NCBI GenBank assembly: GCA_964019425.1
Contig: OZ025866.1
Location: 332,177 to 396,176 of the forward strand
Origin: Flectonema sp. DT1601
Taxonomy: Eukaryota > Euglenozoa > Diplonemea > Diplonemida > Diplonemidae
Direction of reading: 5' to 3'
Length of the DNA stretch: 64,000 bases
A program made the position numbers and the translations under genes. The notes under the pieces are model-generated. The model made no database searches. It was not told where the DNA came from and saw only the letters and a program-made list of their open reading frames with translations. Each line of letters opens with the position of its first letter. Within the stretch, counting starts at the first letter, position 1. This document shows positions 21,026 through 33,700 of this stretch, one piece after another.

Positions 21026-23322
21026 TCTATAATGTTTCTGAAAGTATTCAGCATAACATCCGTTGACCTAGCTGAGCCTTCGGTTAGCCCTGGTCATAAT
21101 AAATAATGTTAAAAGGTGCTCTCATTGTTTTTATTATACCTGTGTTTGCTTACAACAGTGGGGGGGGGGGTAACGCTGTACTCTGTTATTCTAATGGAGA
21201 GGAATACTTAAATAAATGGAGTTGTTGTTTATTGAAGTTTTTTGGTATTCCGTTAAAAAAAAAAAAAAAAAAAAAAAAAAACTTTTCTTTTTTCTTCACC
21301 TTTTCTGTCTTTAGCACTGCAGTAGTTGTACTCACTTTCTGCGTGAGAAGAAAAGAGAGAAGTAACATTTTATTTGTAACGAATTTTCTTACGGACGTGT
21401 CTATGCGATGAGTTTGTCGTTGTATTTTTGATAGCGAGAAATATGTGATTACCATTTCGCGTTTTGTGTACTAACAAACTGCTGTATAATCTTTTTTTCT
21501 TACCGCGGTTTAGATACCCGCAAACTAGGGGGCATTGCAAAAATATATATTTTTTTTTTCTTCTTTCTTTCTTTATTGTATTTCATCGTCGTCTCTCCTT
21601 TTCTCTCTTCCCAATTGGGCGATTACATATCATTTAGTGTTGGTCACTTGTAGTCACTTGTACCTCAATGTTGATGCAAATCCCCCTGTTCTTGTCAATA
21701 TTTTTTCATTTTTTTTTCTCTTTTTTTTTTTTAAAAAGGAAAAAGAAAGGGGGGAAAAAAAAAAAATTTCTTGCCCGTCTCGCTAGGGACTGTGAAAAAA
21801 AAAAAAAAAAAAAAAAAAACGAACTAGCGAAAATTTCGGCTCTTATATATTTACTTATATATATGAGGCGGCGTTTTGTTGACTGTCTCACCCCTTTCTT
21901 TAAAAAAAAAAAAAAAAAACACCGTGTGAAGATTAGTAGTGATTGAGAAGGTCTTCAGCTTGAATGCTGGATTTGTGTGGGGAGAGCTGTGTCCTTCATT
22001 TTTTTTTTTTTTTTTTTTTGTTTTGTTTTTAAACTCTTGAAAAAAAACAACAACAAAAAAAAAAAAAAAATCTGTTCTATATTTTTTACATCATTCAACC
22101 CTATGGTCTTTCGTTCCTTTTTTTTTCTTTTTTTTCCCCTTCTTTTTTTTTCCAGCAAACGAGTTATTTTAAAAAAAAAAAAAAAAAAAGTTGTTGGCAC
22201 ACCTCTCGGTCTTGCAGTTTCGATGAAAAAGAATGAAAAAAAAAAAAAAAAAAATAAAAAATCGGCTGACTTGCAAGAACTGTAACTGTGCCACGAAGCC
22301 GTGAAACCAATTCAGAACTGAAAAAGGTTATGAACGGTCAGTGTACCCAACATTATTTCTTAGCTCTACAAAAAAAAAAAAAACAAAAAAAAAAAAACAA
22401 CAGCAAACAACAATTATGGAAAACAGTGATGTGAAAAAGTATACAAATACGACAGGGTGACTACCACAAAGTAAAAAGTAAATCAAAAAAAAAAAAAAAA
22501 AAAAGGGGTAATTGCTTTTTTTGTAGCCGAATACCTTTTTGAAACCAGATTAGTGTCGGCGTCAGGTAGAAGCTAAAATTGTGTGGTAGTTCATTCAGTA
22601 CGCAGCTGTATTTTATAATGGTCTTTTCTGGTTTTTTTAATGTTTTCCGAAGGAGGTGGAAAAGTATAAAATATAGAAAGAACTTGAGAGGGGATTCACT
22701 CCTCAGGTTGGTAGTCTTAAATAGTTTAGCGAACATTGTGAACCAAATTTAAAAAAAAAAAAAAAAAAAAAAGTTTAGACGGCGCGGCTTCATTTACCTG
22801 CCCTCCTTCAGTCTGTTTTTAATTGAATGTTTGCACGAAGCGTGTCAGTGGCCGAATACACTATTTTTTTTTTTTTTTTGAAACAATTCAAAATTAAGGA
22901 GTTTATTTATTATGCATGTCATCTGTTTCCATGTGTGCTGTGTTTGCGATCACAAAAAAACAAAAAAAAAAAAAAGTTAGCCTTTTTGCAGCAATGTTAT
23001 TGCCATGACAACTTTTAACTTTCTGTTGAAAAAAAGAAAGAAAAAAAAAAATAATAAGTCTTTGCATTGTATCACTTTGAGTGCGTTGTTAGTTAAAATT
23101 GTTTTCTTTTTCTTTTTTTTTTTTTTTTTTTTTTTGATATTTATTTTACGTTGTTTTGGTCCCTTTTACAGTCAATTAAAATAATTAAAAAAAAAAAAAA
23201 AAAAAAAATCTGTATGATGTTTAAAACATTTTTAATCATCTTTTTTTTTTTTGTCATTGTGTGTAATTTTTCGCATTTGCAGGTTCCTTGTATAGAAGAT
23301 GTGAGAGAATACGTTTTTCTTC

Positions 23323-23354
<32 letters not shown>

Positions 23355-24139
23355 TTTTCGTCTCAATGATTGAGGTTGTGCTGTTCTGTTCTATCATTTC
23401 AAACAAAAAGGCATCCTCTGTTTTTTTTTTTTTTTTTTTTTGATACAAGAAAAAAAAAAAAAAAAAAAAAAAAAGCGAGTAAAAAAAAATAACAACGTTT
23501 CTCTCTCCTGAACTGCAAAGTAGAGAAAAAAAAAAAAGTGATCAGTTTTTCTTTCTGTTTATAAATACCATTTAATACTTAACAGTCGTTTAGGCTGAGC
23601 TGCTCTTGCGTTCCTCCTTTTGCTTTGAAGAAGATAAATAGGAGTCCTCTTTTTCTGTGTAGCAATGCGATTGGTGACATAAAAAACTACGAAAAAAAAA
23701 AAAGATATTATTTTTTGTAGTTCAGTGTTTCGCTGCAACTACACTTGTCTTCAGAGTTTTTTTTTTTTTTCTTTTCTTTTGCCTCCCCTCCTCATTTGTG
23801 TGTACTTTACGGGCTGTTTTTGTTTTTATCATATGCACTGAAGAAAAAAAAAAAAAAAAAAAAAAACTGCTACGCGTGTTCGTCGTTTGCTCTTATTGTG
23901 TTAGTAGTTTTATTTTTTTTGGCAGTTCAAAAAAAAAAAAAAAGTCACCCGCCTTTGAAAACCGTTTTTTTGTTGCTTTTATGAAGGTGCAGACAGTGCG
24001 AGGCACAGCTCACCTCCTAGTGAGTATTCGCTCCGAGCAAAAAGAAAAAAAAACAAAAAAAAAACAAAAGAGATCATTCAAAAGTGATACGTCGCTAGCT
24101 TTCCATTTGACTGAAAAATAATGATTGTTTGGAAACTTC

Positions 24140-24171
<32 letters not shown>

Positions 24172-24472
24172 GAACTTCAACCATATTGAATTCCCCCTCC
24201 CAATCCTCCCTTTCGTGTTATAATTGTTTTTCTAATCACAAAAGAGTGCCAACAGGCTTTATTATTTATTTGGTTATATATATCAAGAAAAAAAAAAAAA
24301 AAAATGGTATTAAAAATCAACAAATTAATTCCTTTTTTTTTTTTTTATAGATAAAATAGACTACACCAAAAAAAATGATCTCACCCTGCAAACAAACTCA
24401 TCACGTTGTTTTAATCTCAGCCGCAAAATCATCTTTCTCTTTTTCTCATCAGTCACTTAGTAGTAAAACAAG
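21026..24472. other. 3.4-kb homopolymer-rich desert, no gene seen
   Basis: Dozens of A or T runs of 10-30 bases alternate with short unique segments. A G10 run lies near 21160. All open frames are Phe/Lys/Leu artefacts. I saw no tRNA-like fold, splice-consistent exon pair or long repeat. It may contain long UTRs or promoters of the flanking genes. Confidence 0.6.
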
Positions 24473-25432
24473 ATGACCGGATTGATGCTAAAATATAAAT
24501 ATTTATTAGTTGTGTTTCTAATCATCTTTTGTTGGGGAGCTTGGTCGTCATCTCAAAAACGAGAATTTATTTTTATTTCTATCGGAGATTGGGGCTCTGG
24601 ATCAGCAAGTCAGAAACTAGTCGCCAAGGCCATCGAAAAAATATCAAAGGAAGAGAACATCGCATTTGTGTTGAATTTGGGTGACGCTTTCTACAATGCT
24701 GGAGTCACTGGACTTGATGATCCGAAATTTAATTCATTTTATGAAAATATATATGGATCCGCTCTTAAAGTCCCTTGGTATATAACTATTGGCGATCATG
24801 ACCACAGAGGTGACGTGTCTGCCATGTTGAAGTATAAATCAAAACACGACAATTGGATATTCCCAAGTCTTTATTATACTTTTTCACATGGTGGAGGATA
24901 CCTTCCAACACTTAAAGGAATCGTTGTTGATTCGGTTGGTCTTGAGGGAGCTTTCACAGAGGAAGGTGATGATCGTCGTTTTCAAGAAGACTACACTCCG
25001 CTATACACTGATAAGAAAGCAGGTGAAGAACAGATTACGTGGTTGAAACATCAACTTGCAAAGACGAACAGCCAATCTTGGAATATTGTAATCGGACACA
25101 GACCGGTATTGACATCCGTGGTCCGTCCCCGTACTGCCGCAGAAAATAAGACTGCGGCGATGGTTCAAACCTTACTGCATGACACTAACGTAGATTTATA
25201 TATAAATGGACACGATCATTCAGTGCAGCATTTGAGTGATTCTCGTATTACTTATTTAGTAAATGGAGTTGGTGGTCATAAAACATTTCATAACAGAACA
25301 CACATTCCTCAAGTGGTATACTCCGATGCATTTTATGGATTTTGTATTCACAGAGTCAAAGCTAATACCTTGACTACTCAATTTGTTGATCATTTTGGTA
25401 ATATTAAATATGAGACGGTGTTGACTAAGTAG
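24473..25432 (+). CDS. Purple (tartrate-resistant type) acid phosphatase, 319 aa, secretory
   Basis: A dinuclear-metal phosphatase of the ACP5/purple acid phosphatase family that hydrolyses phosphomonoesters, typically in lysosomes or outside the cell. An N-terminal hydrophobic helix (about residues 10-24) serves as signal peptide or anchor. Motifs in order: GDWG (38-41), GDAFY (70-74), GDHDH (107-111), VIGHRP (206-211) and NGHDHS (245-250). Length fits the small ACP5 type. In the third motif the usual metal-bridging Asn (GNHD) is Asp, which may alter metal affinity; other ligands are present. A TTTTCTCATCAG acceptor-like site ends 20 bp before the ATG. Confidence 0.9.
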   Translation: MTGLMLKYKYLLVVFLIIFCWGAWSSSQKREFIFISIGDWGSGSASQKLVAKAIEKISKEENIAFVLNLGDAFYNAGVTGLDDPKFNSFYENIYGSALKVPWYITIGDHDHRGDVSAMLKYKSKHDNWIFPSLYYTFSHGGGYLPTLKGIVVDSVGLEGAFTEEGDDRRFQEDYTPLYTDKKAGEEQITWLKHQLAKTNSQSWNIVIGHRPVLTSVVRPRTAAENKTAAMVQTLLHDTNVDLYINGHDHSVQHLSDSRITYLVNGVGGHKTFHNRTHIPQVVYSDAFYGFCIHRVKANTLTTQFVDHFGNIKYETVLTK

Positions 25433-26135
25433 ATAACACACTCGGTTGGAGTGCTTACAATATTTTGTATCGGATTATTACCAAGTTAAGCATCACACCT
25501 AGTCAACTGTATCTCAGAACTAATGTTAAATTATCGTTTATGTTGTTTTTATGATACAATTCATTTGTATTTTTACGTGCAAAATCAAACAGTTAACCCC
25601 CCTCCACGCAAGCTGTTACGGTAATATAGGCCAAAGTGGAGCTCAACTATGTTCAAGTGGCCTCCAGTGGTTTATATTGCTGCCGCTGACAGTCAAGCTT
25701 GTCGAGAGAAATTGTTGTTCCTTTTGAACTTAAGAATGCGGTATCAAATTACCCCACGCACATAAGGGATGTTATCGATAGCAACTGTTGGTCTCTTTTC
25801 ATTGCAACCAGGTTTGGCTGAACCCTGTATTCGTTTTAGCCAGTTTCAAGTTGCTTTATATTTAATCATTACTTTCCTTTATTTTTTTTTTTTTTTTGTT
25901 CATTTGTGTTTTCACTCCACACGAATAAACTATCTTGAGAGGATCTCATCAAAAGAAGGAAAAAAAGTAAAGTTTTTTTTTCGACTTTGGATATTTCCTC
26001 CTCCTCCTCTCCTCACATAATGTGAGAAAAAAGGTGTTTATTTTCTGCTTCCATTGCTGAAGCCTTAGTAAAAGCATCAACGCTGTTAACGTACTTTGTT
26101 AAATTCGTATATTTCTTTCCTTTCAGGTGCCGACG
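25433..26135 (+). other. Intergenic region upstream of the RPB6-like gene
   Basis: No gene is supported. It ends in a pyrimidine-rich tract and TTTCAG at 26121-26126, nine bases before the next start codon; this could be a 5' UTR intron end or a trans-splice acceptor. Confidence 0.55.
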
Positions 26136-26834
26136 ATGGCAAAGTCAAAATCATCACAAAAATCATTAGTGAAAAAGAAAAGTAGGGAGGAAGTGAAGAG
26201 TTCAAAATCAAAAGATGTGGTGAAGACAGCTGCTCCGCTTCCGAAACTGAAGAAGGAGGCTGATAAGAAGAAGAAAAACGAAACCAACGGAAGCAAGAAG
26301 GGATCTCCTGGGATTACCCCACAACAAATACCAAGTTCGATTCTACAACAGAAGGCCATCGATGACACGGGAGCACCTGCTCATCGAATGGCTGCTAAAT
26401 ATCACAGAACGTTTGTTAATCCGCATACGGAGTATGGATTTTTTTTTTTTTTTTTTTAAAAATTTCCTTTCTCCTGTTTTTTAGAAACAACAAAATTTCC
26501 AAACAGAGTTCTCCCTCCGCGAACGTCATCTGACAACACGTCTGTCAGGATGCCGTCTTCTTTAAAGAATGTTCAATCTCTTATTTCTGGAGCTTCTCGT
26601 ACTCCACCAGTCTTATCAAAATTTGAGAAAGCGCTCATATTAGGTCATCGATGTAGAGAACTGTCACTCGGAGCAAAGACTTCTTGTCCATTAGCAACTG
26701 ACTGGAAACCAGCACAGATTGCTGAAATGGAACTGAATCTCGGGCTACTCGACGACTATGCTATCAACAGAGCAGTCCAGGGAAGTCAGTCTCGCAAAGA
26801 AAGTTGGATGGTTGGTGATTTCCATGTTGTATGA
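26136..26834 (+). CDS. RPB6/omega-like RNA polymerase subunit with Lys-rich N-terminus, 207 aa, 2 exons
   Basis: Exons 26136-26431 and 26507-26834. The donor is GTATGG; I chose the acceptor CCAAACAG at 26506 because the nearer TTTTTTAG at 26484 breaks the frame. The C-terminal part (about residues 135-205) matches the RPB6/RPABC2 pattern: LSKFEKALILGHRCRELSLG, then IAEMELNLGLLDDYAINRAV, then an ESWMVGDF ending, corresponding to the family's T.yE.a.vlG.RA, IA..EL, I.R and W.v..L positions. This small subunit is shared by RNA polymerases I, II and III. The first about 65 residues are Lys/Ser-rich and disordered, replacing the acidic N-terminus usual in RPB6, and the normal PDG before the Trp is absent, so a divergent paralogue is possible. 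Confidence 0.72.
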
Positions 26835-27372
26835 AAAAAACTAAGAACAGAATTTATGTAGTTTTCTGTTTATAACCATATCTCATCTCTGGAGGGTGTC
26901 TTCCTTCTGGATTAACGGCTGCAATGCCTCTCAAAAACCCGACAGACACATGAATATCATGTTTTATTGTCGTATTTACGTTGCTATGAGAGCATCAAAT
27001 GTGTTCTCTTTTAGTTCTTTTTTATTTGTTCAAAAAGGATATTGCTACGTAGACTCTTCCTGTTCGTTACTAACTTCGTTATCAAAATTTTTATGTCACT
27101 TTTTTTTTTTTCCGGTTTTTCTTAAAAACTATATTTTATAACCGTACGGAGTTATAATTAAAACTCTAAAAAAAAAAAAAAAAAAAAAATGGCCGTTTCG
27201 TATTTCCGTATCAAAAAAAAAAAAAAAAAACTATCAAGGTAAATTTAAGTGTTTATTTACTCTCAGTGATCGGTTGGTTGTTTCGTGATTTGTTCTTATT
27301 CTTTACCTTTTTTTTTTTTTTTCCCCCCCAATAATAAACAACCAATCAGAGGGAGTAGGAAGCGCAAAACAA
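26835..27372 (+). other. Intergenic region before spatacsin
   Basis: Holds poly(A) runs near 27168-27189 and 27212-27230 and a T15 plus C8 tract near 27308-27330. No gene seen. Confidence 0.55.
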
Positions 27373-30300
27373 ATGACGACAAGCGCAGCGGCCGTCGTAC
27401 CGACGGCACTTAAATGGTGTAGTGATACTGGTGGAGTTATGAGTCGGTCGGGAGTACAGATTGCCAGACTCTGCGATGAGGGTGTTGTCATTCGAAATAT
27501 GAAAAACGGATCTGAGATAAAATATGAAATAGAAATCGATAATTCAATACTTCTTTGGGCATATGGAAATAGAGAACAACAGACAAGTGCTCCTCTTAGT
27601 CTTTTATCTCTAACTGCGAACTCATCGAGAAGTGGTTCTCCGACTGCTGTTGAATTACAGACAGAAGAGACGGAAACAGTTGTTCTTGTGAAGGGTGGGT
27701 TAGTTACTTGTGTGGGAGTCGAAAATATTTCATTTTCGATACCAATTGAAGGCCACCGAGCGAACAGAGTCATAACACACTTGAATACCATCGTCTGTCT
27801 TCACCTTGAACTGCCTACATTATTGATGTCCTTCGTAACTATATTTGGAAACAGAGAATCCGGATCAGTCGATCGAACACAAACACTACCACTCCCGACT
27901 ATGTTGGAAAATGAAAATAATATCGAAATCTCAACTTGGGATATGTCACCAGACACCACAACTGTTGCTGCAATCGTTAATGATTTTTTCTTGTTGTGGA
28001 GGTTAGATGTTCTTTGTTGTGTGAAACAGTTATCGATCGATACCTCGATAGGAAATGTGAAAATTCGTTGTAGTAATTTAGACGTCGTTGCCTGTGGAGG
28101 AGGTTTCGATGCTTTTAAAATTCGACTTCGAGATGCGGATGTGATCGCACGTAAAGAAATAAAAAGAAAACAACAAGAAGCTCACTTAGCTGAAAATGAT
28201 GAAAGCGATATCGACGCTCCGAGTATCGTTAGGTCAGGTTCGTATAATTCATTAACATCCACGACTTTGACAAGCGCGATGTCAGTTCGAAGTGGACGTA
28301 CGATGGCGTCAGAAACTTTTTCACGCGGTATTTCAATGTCTGGTTCTCAGGCTCATGCTCTTCTTCCAAACGATCCAATGGAACTATCCATTTCGAATCA
28401 TCCTAATTTCAATTTTCAAATAAAAGATCATATCCCTGCACCAGCGTCATCAGCTTGTGAACGAGAGAGATTGCTATTTAAGAAACTACTTCGAGTGAAA
28501 CGTAAGAAGTCATTTCGAGACACTCAATCTGATAAAGAATCACTCACTACTGATGTTAATTTTAACGTAGAAATACTTTCAAAGATGGACATCTGCATCG
28601 AAGAACCCATCAAATCGATTCACTTAACAAGCGACTGTGTTGCTTTAATCACATCCAAAGCAGTTCTTGTGTCCGCTTTAGGAATGGACGATGAATTTTG
28701 GTATAAGGGTGATTTTCAAGATCACTTTAGTGTAATAGAGTGTTGTCATTCAGGAGAAGCAAAACAAGGAGTCCCAGTTCTTATTGGGTGCTTGTCGTCA
28801 TTGTATTTGGTAACACCATATCACAATGTGAGTGAGTTGTTGTCGAATACATTTATATTACAGTCAGTCAGTTGTTTATCGTCTCCTGTTGGTGATGGGA
28901 CTGACTTCTCCAATTCGATATTAAAAGATATCTTCACTGACTGGGTTAGAAAAGCGATCAGTCTTCGTGATAAGAGTAGCCTAAGACACGCATTGCTATC
29001 GACATCAAAGCTTTCAGCAAAGGAACAATTCGAAGTTTTAAACAGCGGACTATCACAATTAGGAAAAGGCGATCAAATGTTTTCCGCTCATGCTCTCAGT
29101 GAGTTTGCTGTATTGGCGACTGACGTAATTCAACATCATGAAGACCCATCGTGTTTGTATAAGATTAGAAAGATGCAAGCAAACATCAGAGATGGCAGCA
29201 CAACTAAAGTTCCTCAACTATCTACTGCAAATGAACCCGTTGTGGGTCTTCTTGTACCGAAGAGTTTGGAAATTCCAAAAAGGTTGCAATGCTATGCGGC
29301 ATCATCGGTTGATGACTTTATTGACATGTGTGTCGACGCTGTTATTAATTACGGAATCTCAACACTGGTAGTAGTACTAAACAACAGAGGTGTTCTACAA
29401 CATGATTTCCTTGAATGGATTACTAACACTGCTGCTATGGGTGGATTTCAAACTTCAGATTTTGATCTCTCAAATAGAACTACAAAACATGAATTTCCTC
29501 CCGACTTGGTATGCTCAGCTATGAGTGTTGTAGCTGCTGAACTACTGCTTCAAGGACAATATAAAAAAGGAGTATTTCTATTGAAAAGGGTATCTACAAC
29601 ACATGAGATCACATCGTGGGATACGTCACTCCATAAGTTAATCGTCGAAACAGTCAACGCGGAGTTAAGAAGTGCATTTTGTGACGACGACAAGACTGAT
29701 GAATGTCCTCACATAAACATCTCTGAAAATGATAAAGAAACTCATAATTTCCTTTTAACAATTGATAAGCTGATAGCTAGACAGAATGATGATCCAATCC
29801 AAGGACTGCACACGACAACCGTATACCCAACTTCTTACAATCCTGTTCCAGCATCCTACCATCCCGACACGTTAGACAGACAAAATTCATTAAACGACCA
29901 CAACCTGCCTCATGAGGTAGAGCCTGGGATCATATCCGACTTCGCAATTTCGTATAAACGCAGGTCAACGAGCACTGGAAGTAACAGTCGAGGTAGTGAA
30001 AATCAAATTATAAAAAACTGTGGTCTTGCCATGTCTTGGGCTGCTCTTTGGGATGATAAAACAAGGCTGGTGATGATGTTGGATTGTTTATTCTCAAAAA
30101 GATTTTCTGATGATGAAATTTGTTCGTATTTAAAAGAATTCATCAAGACAGAAAGTGATTATAACATCGCATGTGATTGGTGTGTTTGCCACTCTAGTTC
30201 TAATATTTTACATAAAATATTATCTCAATTTGGATCTCAATTTGGTATCAAAACATGTTGTGGAAAACCCGACTTACCTTACACAATAAAAAGAGTATTA

Positions 30301-33300
30301 AATTTATATGGAGCAAATGGGTTAGGTGGTGATGGTGAAACGTCTTTTACAAATGTTACAGACGGCTTTAAAATATCATGTGAAAAGGGGCTCTTAAAAC
30401 AGATCAACTCAGCATTTGTTTTTGGTTCGTCGACGATGAGTCATATTGTGAGACAGCCACTGCCATCGATCCTCGCGATGAACGACAACTCTATTTGGAA
30501 TGAAATAATTAAAAACCGTCCTAACGGAGTGACTACAAGAACCCTTCTTCATGCCTACAGCCGTTGCAACGGAAGCAGATTTGAAATTTCGTTGATGTCA
30601 GAAGCGGTTTCGCTCGGTTTGAACCCAAATACAGATCGAAAACTACCTCCGATTACTTTGAATGACGTGATTGTTGCTTCGAGTAATCCTCTTCAGGGAT
30701 TGGTTGTTCTCAGTTATTGTGAATACTCTCTATCTGAGTGTTTGTCGTCTAATGAAGAATCGATGCATTATTTAACTGAGTCGGCACTGCTTCATTCACT
30801 GAGAGGTTCTCCAATGTTGTTGGCAGCGATATTTCCAGAGGCGGCAGTTGGAGTCTGTCGGGGTAGCGGACTTCATTCTGATGACACAACCGGAGCTGAT
30901 TGCCTTCCGGGAACACTCGATGTTTCCACTTCAGAAAGTGACACCACACTATACTCTGCTGTTAGAATGTCTTACTCTGAAATTGTGAAGCTCACTCCAG
31001 CGTTAGAGAGAGCTGACAACACTCCTCTACCAACTTCTTCTGAAACAGCTCTGGCTGAAGATGATCGCTACACGTCTTTAACACTTGCTTCTGATATGAC
31101 TACACCAGAATTATTAATACCAGCAGTGTATTCTCTGAATGTAGAATACTACCTTGAAAGGAATAGACCTGTTGAGGCGTTTCAACATGTTCTTGTTAAG
31201 CATAGTCGTGGTTTTAATTCTTCGACGTTCTCCTTATCTGGTGATGAATTGGAAGCTTCCGATGTAAAGAAATACTCTGAGAAGGCTTGCGTGGTGGCGT
31301 TGGGTGATTGTCAGAATGGTGAGTTGACTTCAGCTGTCGTCGTGTTTTTAGAGAAATTGGGTGCGGTTGACGTTGGGAAGAAGATTTCTATTTTGATTTT
31401 GTGTTTGAGAAGAATTATAAAATTTGGATTGAAAGGAGAAAACCTAACAGAGAAGGAAGTCGAGGGATACTTTCAAGTTCTCGTAATGGACGATAACAAC
31501 ATCGACAACAAAGAACGGATTCTAAGCCTTCTCGAGGCCTCAACTGCCCTGATGGAAACCATCGGAGAGCCAGAAGACGAAGAACGAACCATACCAAATC
31601 AACACGACTTCGATTCCGCCCTAACCCTAGCAGAGTCACACATTGATAAGAAACACAGCAGGAAATGTAGATCTTCATTAGGATTACCAAAATCACCAGT
31701 AACCCTTTGGTGGTTAGTCACAACTTACTCAAACATATTCAATTTAGGGAGGTATACAAGTCATCTACGTAGTTACATAGCTTCAGGAGATTGGTCTTCA
31801 TTCTTATGTGAAGCAGAGTATCTGGGAATGAGTTCTGCTGAGGTTACCAACCTCGTGGCTTCTGCGACAACAAAGTACACTGGAGCCAAGTCTCACATAA
31901 TTCTCGCATTGAAAGCAGAGGATGAGAATACAGACATCTGTGGTAGTGATGTTAGTGTTTCAGGAACACAAGTTGGAATGTTCTTTAAGTCTTTATTATC
32001 CGCCACCACAATGAATCCGGAAGAAGGTTCTGACTTTTTATTGAGAGTCGCAGTCGAGCATCAAATACCAATCCTGTCTGTGTACGCTACAGTCATTTAT
32101 GAAAACACTTCGTGTCAAAGATGCTTGTTAGCCTGGTTGTGTTGTATTGAAAATAAAGTAAACGACAACAATCTTCCATACCCGAGTCACAAAAATGAAA
32201 AACAAGTCGCGACGGATGTGTCAGACAGAATCAAGAGGATGTGTTTTCCTGAATCTGTTTTCTCAAATCAAATTACTTCAATTCAAAGGGGTATCGCGAT
32301 ATTCTTACCGTCTTCTGCTTTATTATATTGCGTGATGATTGCTCATGCAACTCATCAAAGGAGATGGCCTCATATTGCTAGTTCCGTATCTTCAATGCGT
32401 GACACGCATAAGATGCCTTGGGAAGAAGAAACATGTAATACAGTTATTAAAAACTTAATAACATGTAGTAAACCCCATCTATCATTAAAATTGCTGTCGC
32501 AGTTGGAATCCGTTACTGGTCCTTACATTTATCACGTCTGTAGTAGTTTGATCATAAAAACAACATTGAAAGCGATTCCTGGAGAACAAGGACCTACATG
32601 GCTACTGAACTGTGACACACCACAAGATGCTATTGAAGCACTTTGTAGGCTTGGATTGTTCAAGGAAGCCACGGCAGTAGCGAGTTCAGTTGGGAGAGTC
32701 TCTCTTGAGATTGATGTCTGTCAAATTATTCATTTTGTAATAAATAATTTAATGCACTGTCCTGCTTTGATTAATTCAAGTGTTGGATTAGTGTCAATGC
32801 TTCAACAGGCTGGTTCGATTTCTAACATTGGAGTTGACTATGAAAATAGTTCTATTCTCGGCAGTTGTGTTCTTCTTGTTAGATACCAACTAAGATGTGA
32901 TTACAACAATCCTGATCAAAACATCCAATCGGAAATCGAATCGGACGGTTGTTGTTGTGCTGTAGTAGCAGCAGCAGCCCTGGTGACTGGTCTCCTTAAT
33001 AGTAAATTGAATATAATTGCGTCTCTTGACTTGTTAACATCATCGTTGGGTTCTGTTAGATTGGAAGGTGAGAATGACGAAACGCTTCGATCCCTTCGAC
33101 AGTTGGGAATATCATTGAAATCGAGTGTGGTGTCGTCGTTGTTTTCATTTGTTGACAAGATGGAAGTCTTGTCTGAAATTTGTGTTTTTGTAATCTCAAA
33201 AATTGTTGAGAACATCGAACCAGAAACAGTCTCTAAAGTAAACACTACGATCCAATTATTATTTCCTCAAATTACATTTAATGACCCACTTTGCATAGTA

Positions 33301-33667
33301 AAGTCGTTATCACCTGTTGGTCGATGCATTTTAGGGGATGCGATGAATCTTTCTGGTATACCTGTTTCTGTTTTAAATCTTGAACAAGCACCTAAAGCTT
33401 GTCCATCCTCAACGACGACATCATTAAATGCAACTCTCACTCACACCGATGATGAAATAATAAAAATTGCTCGTCGACTTTCTCAATGTTCGTCAACATC
33501 AGAAGCTTTCTCGTTACTTCCATCGGCGATCGTTGGAAAGTTAGTTACTACCGGAGCAATAGAAGATCGTATGTTGTTATATTTTTTTTTATGTGTTTTT
33601 TTTTTTTTTTTTTTTGTTGTTGTTCAAATGAAATAATTAGTGTAGGGTTCCAGGTAGTAACAAATAA

Positions 33668-33700
<33 letters not shown>

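Noticed and set aside
33569-33636. Read-through of spatacsin exon 1 into a Phe-rich tail ending at 33636
   Set aside because: A GTATGT donor at 33569 and an AAAATCAG acceptor at 33702 join the frame exactly to the downstream spatacsin sequence.
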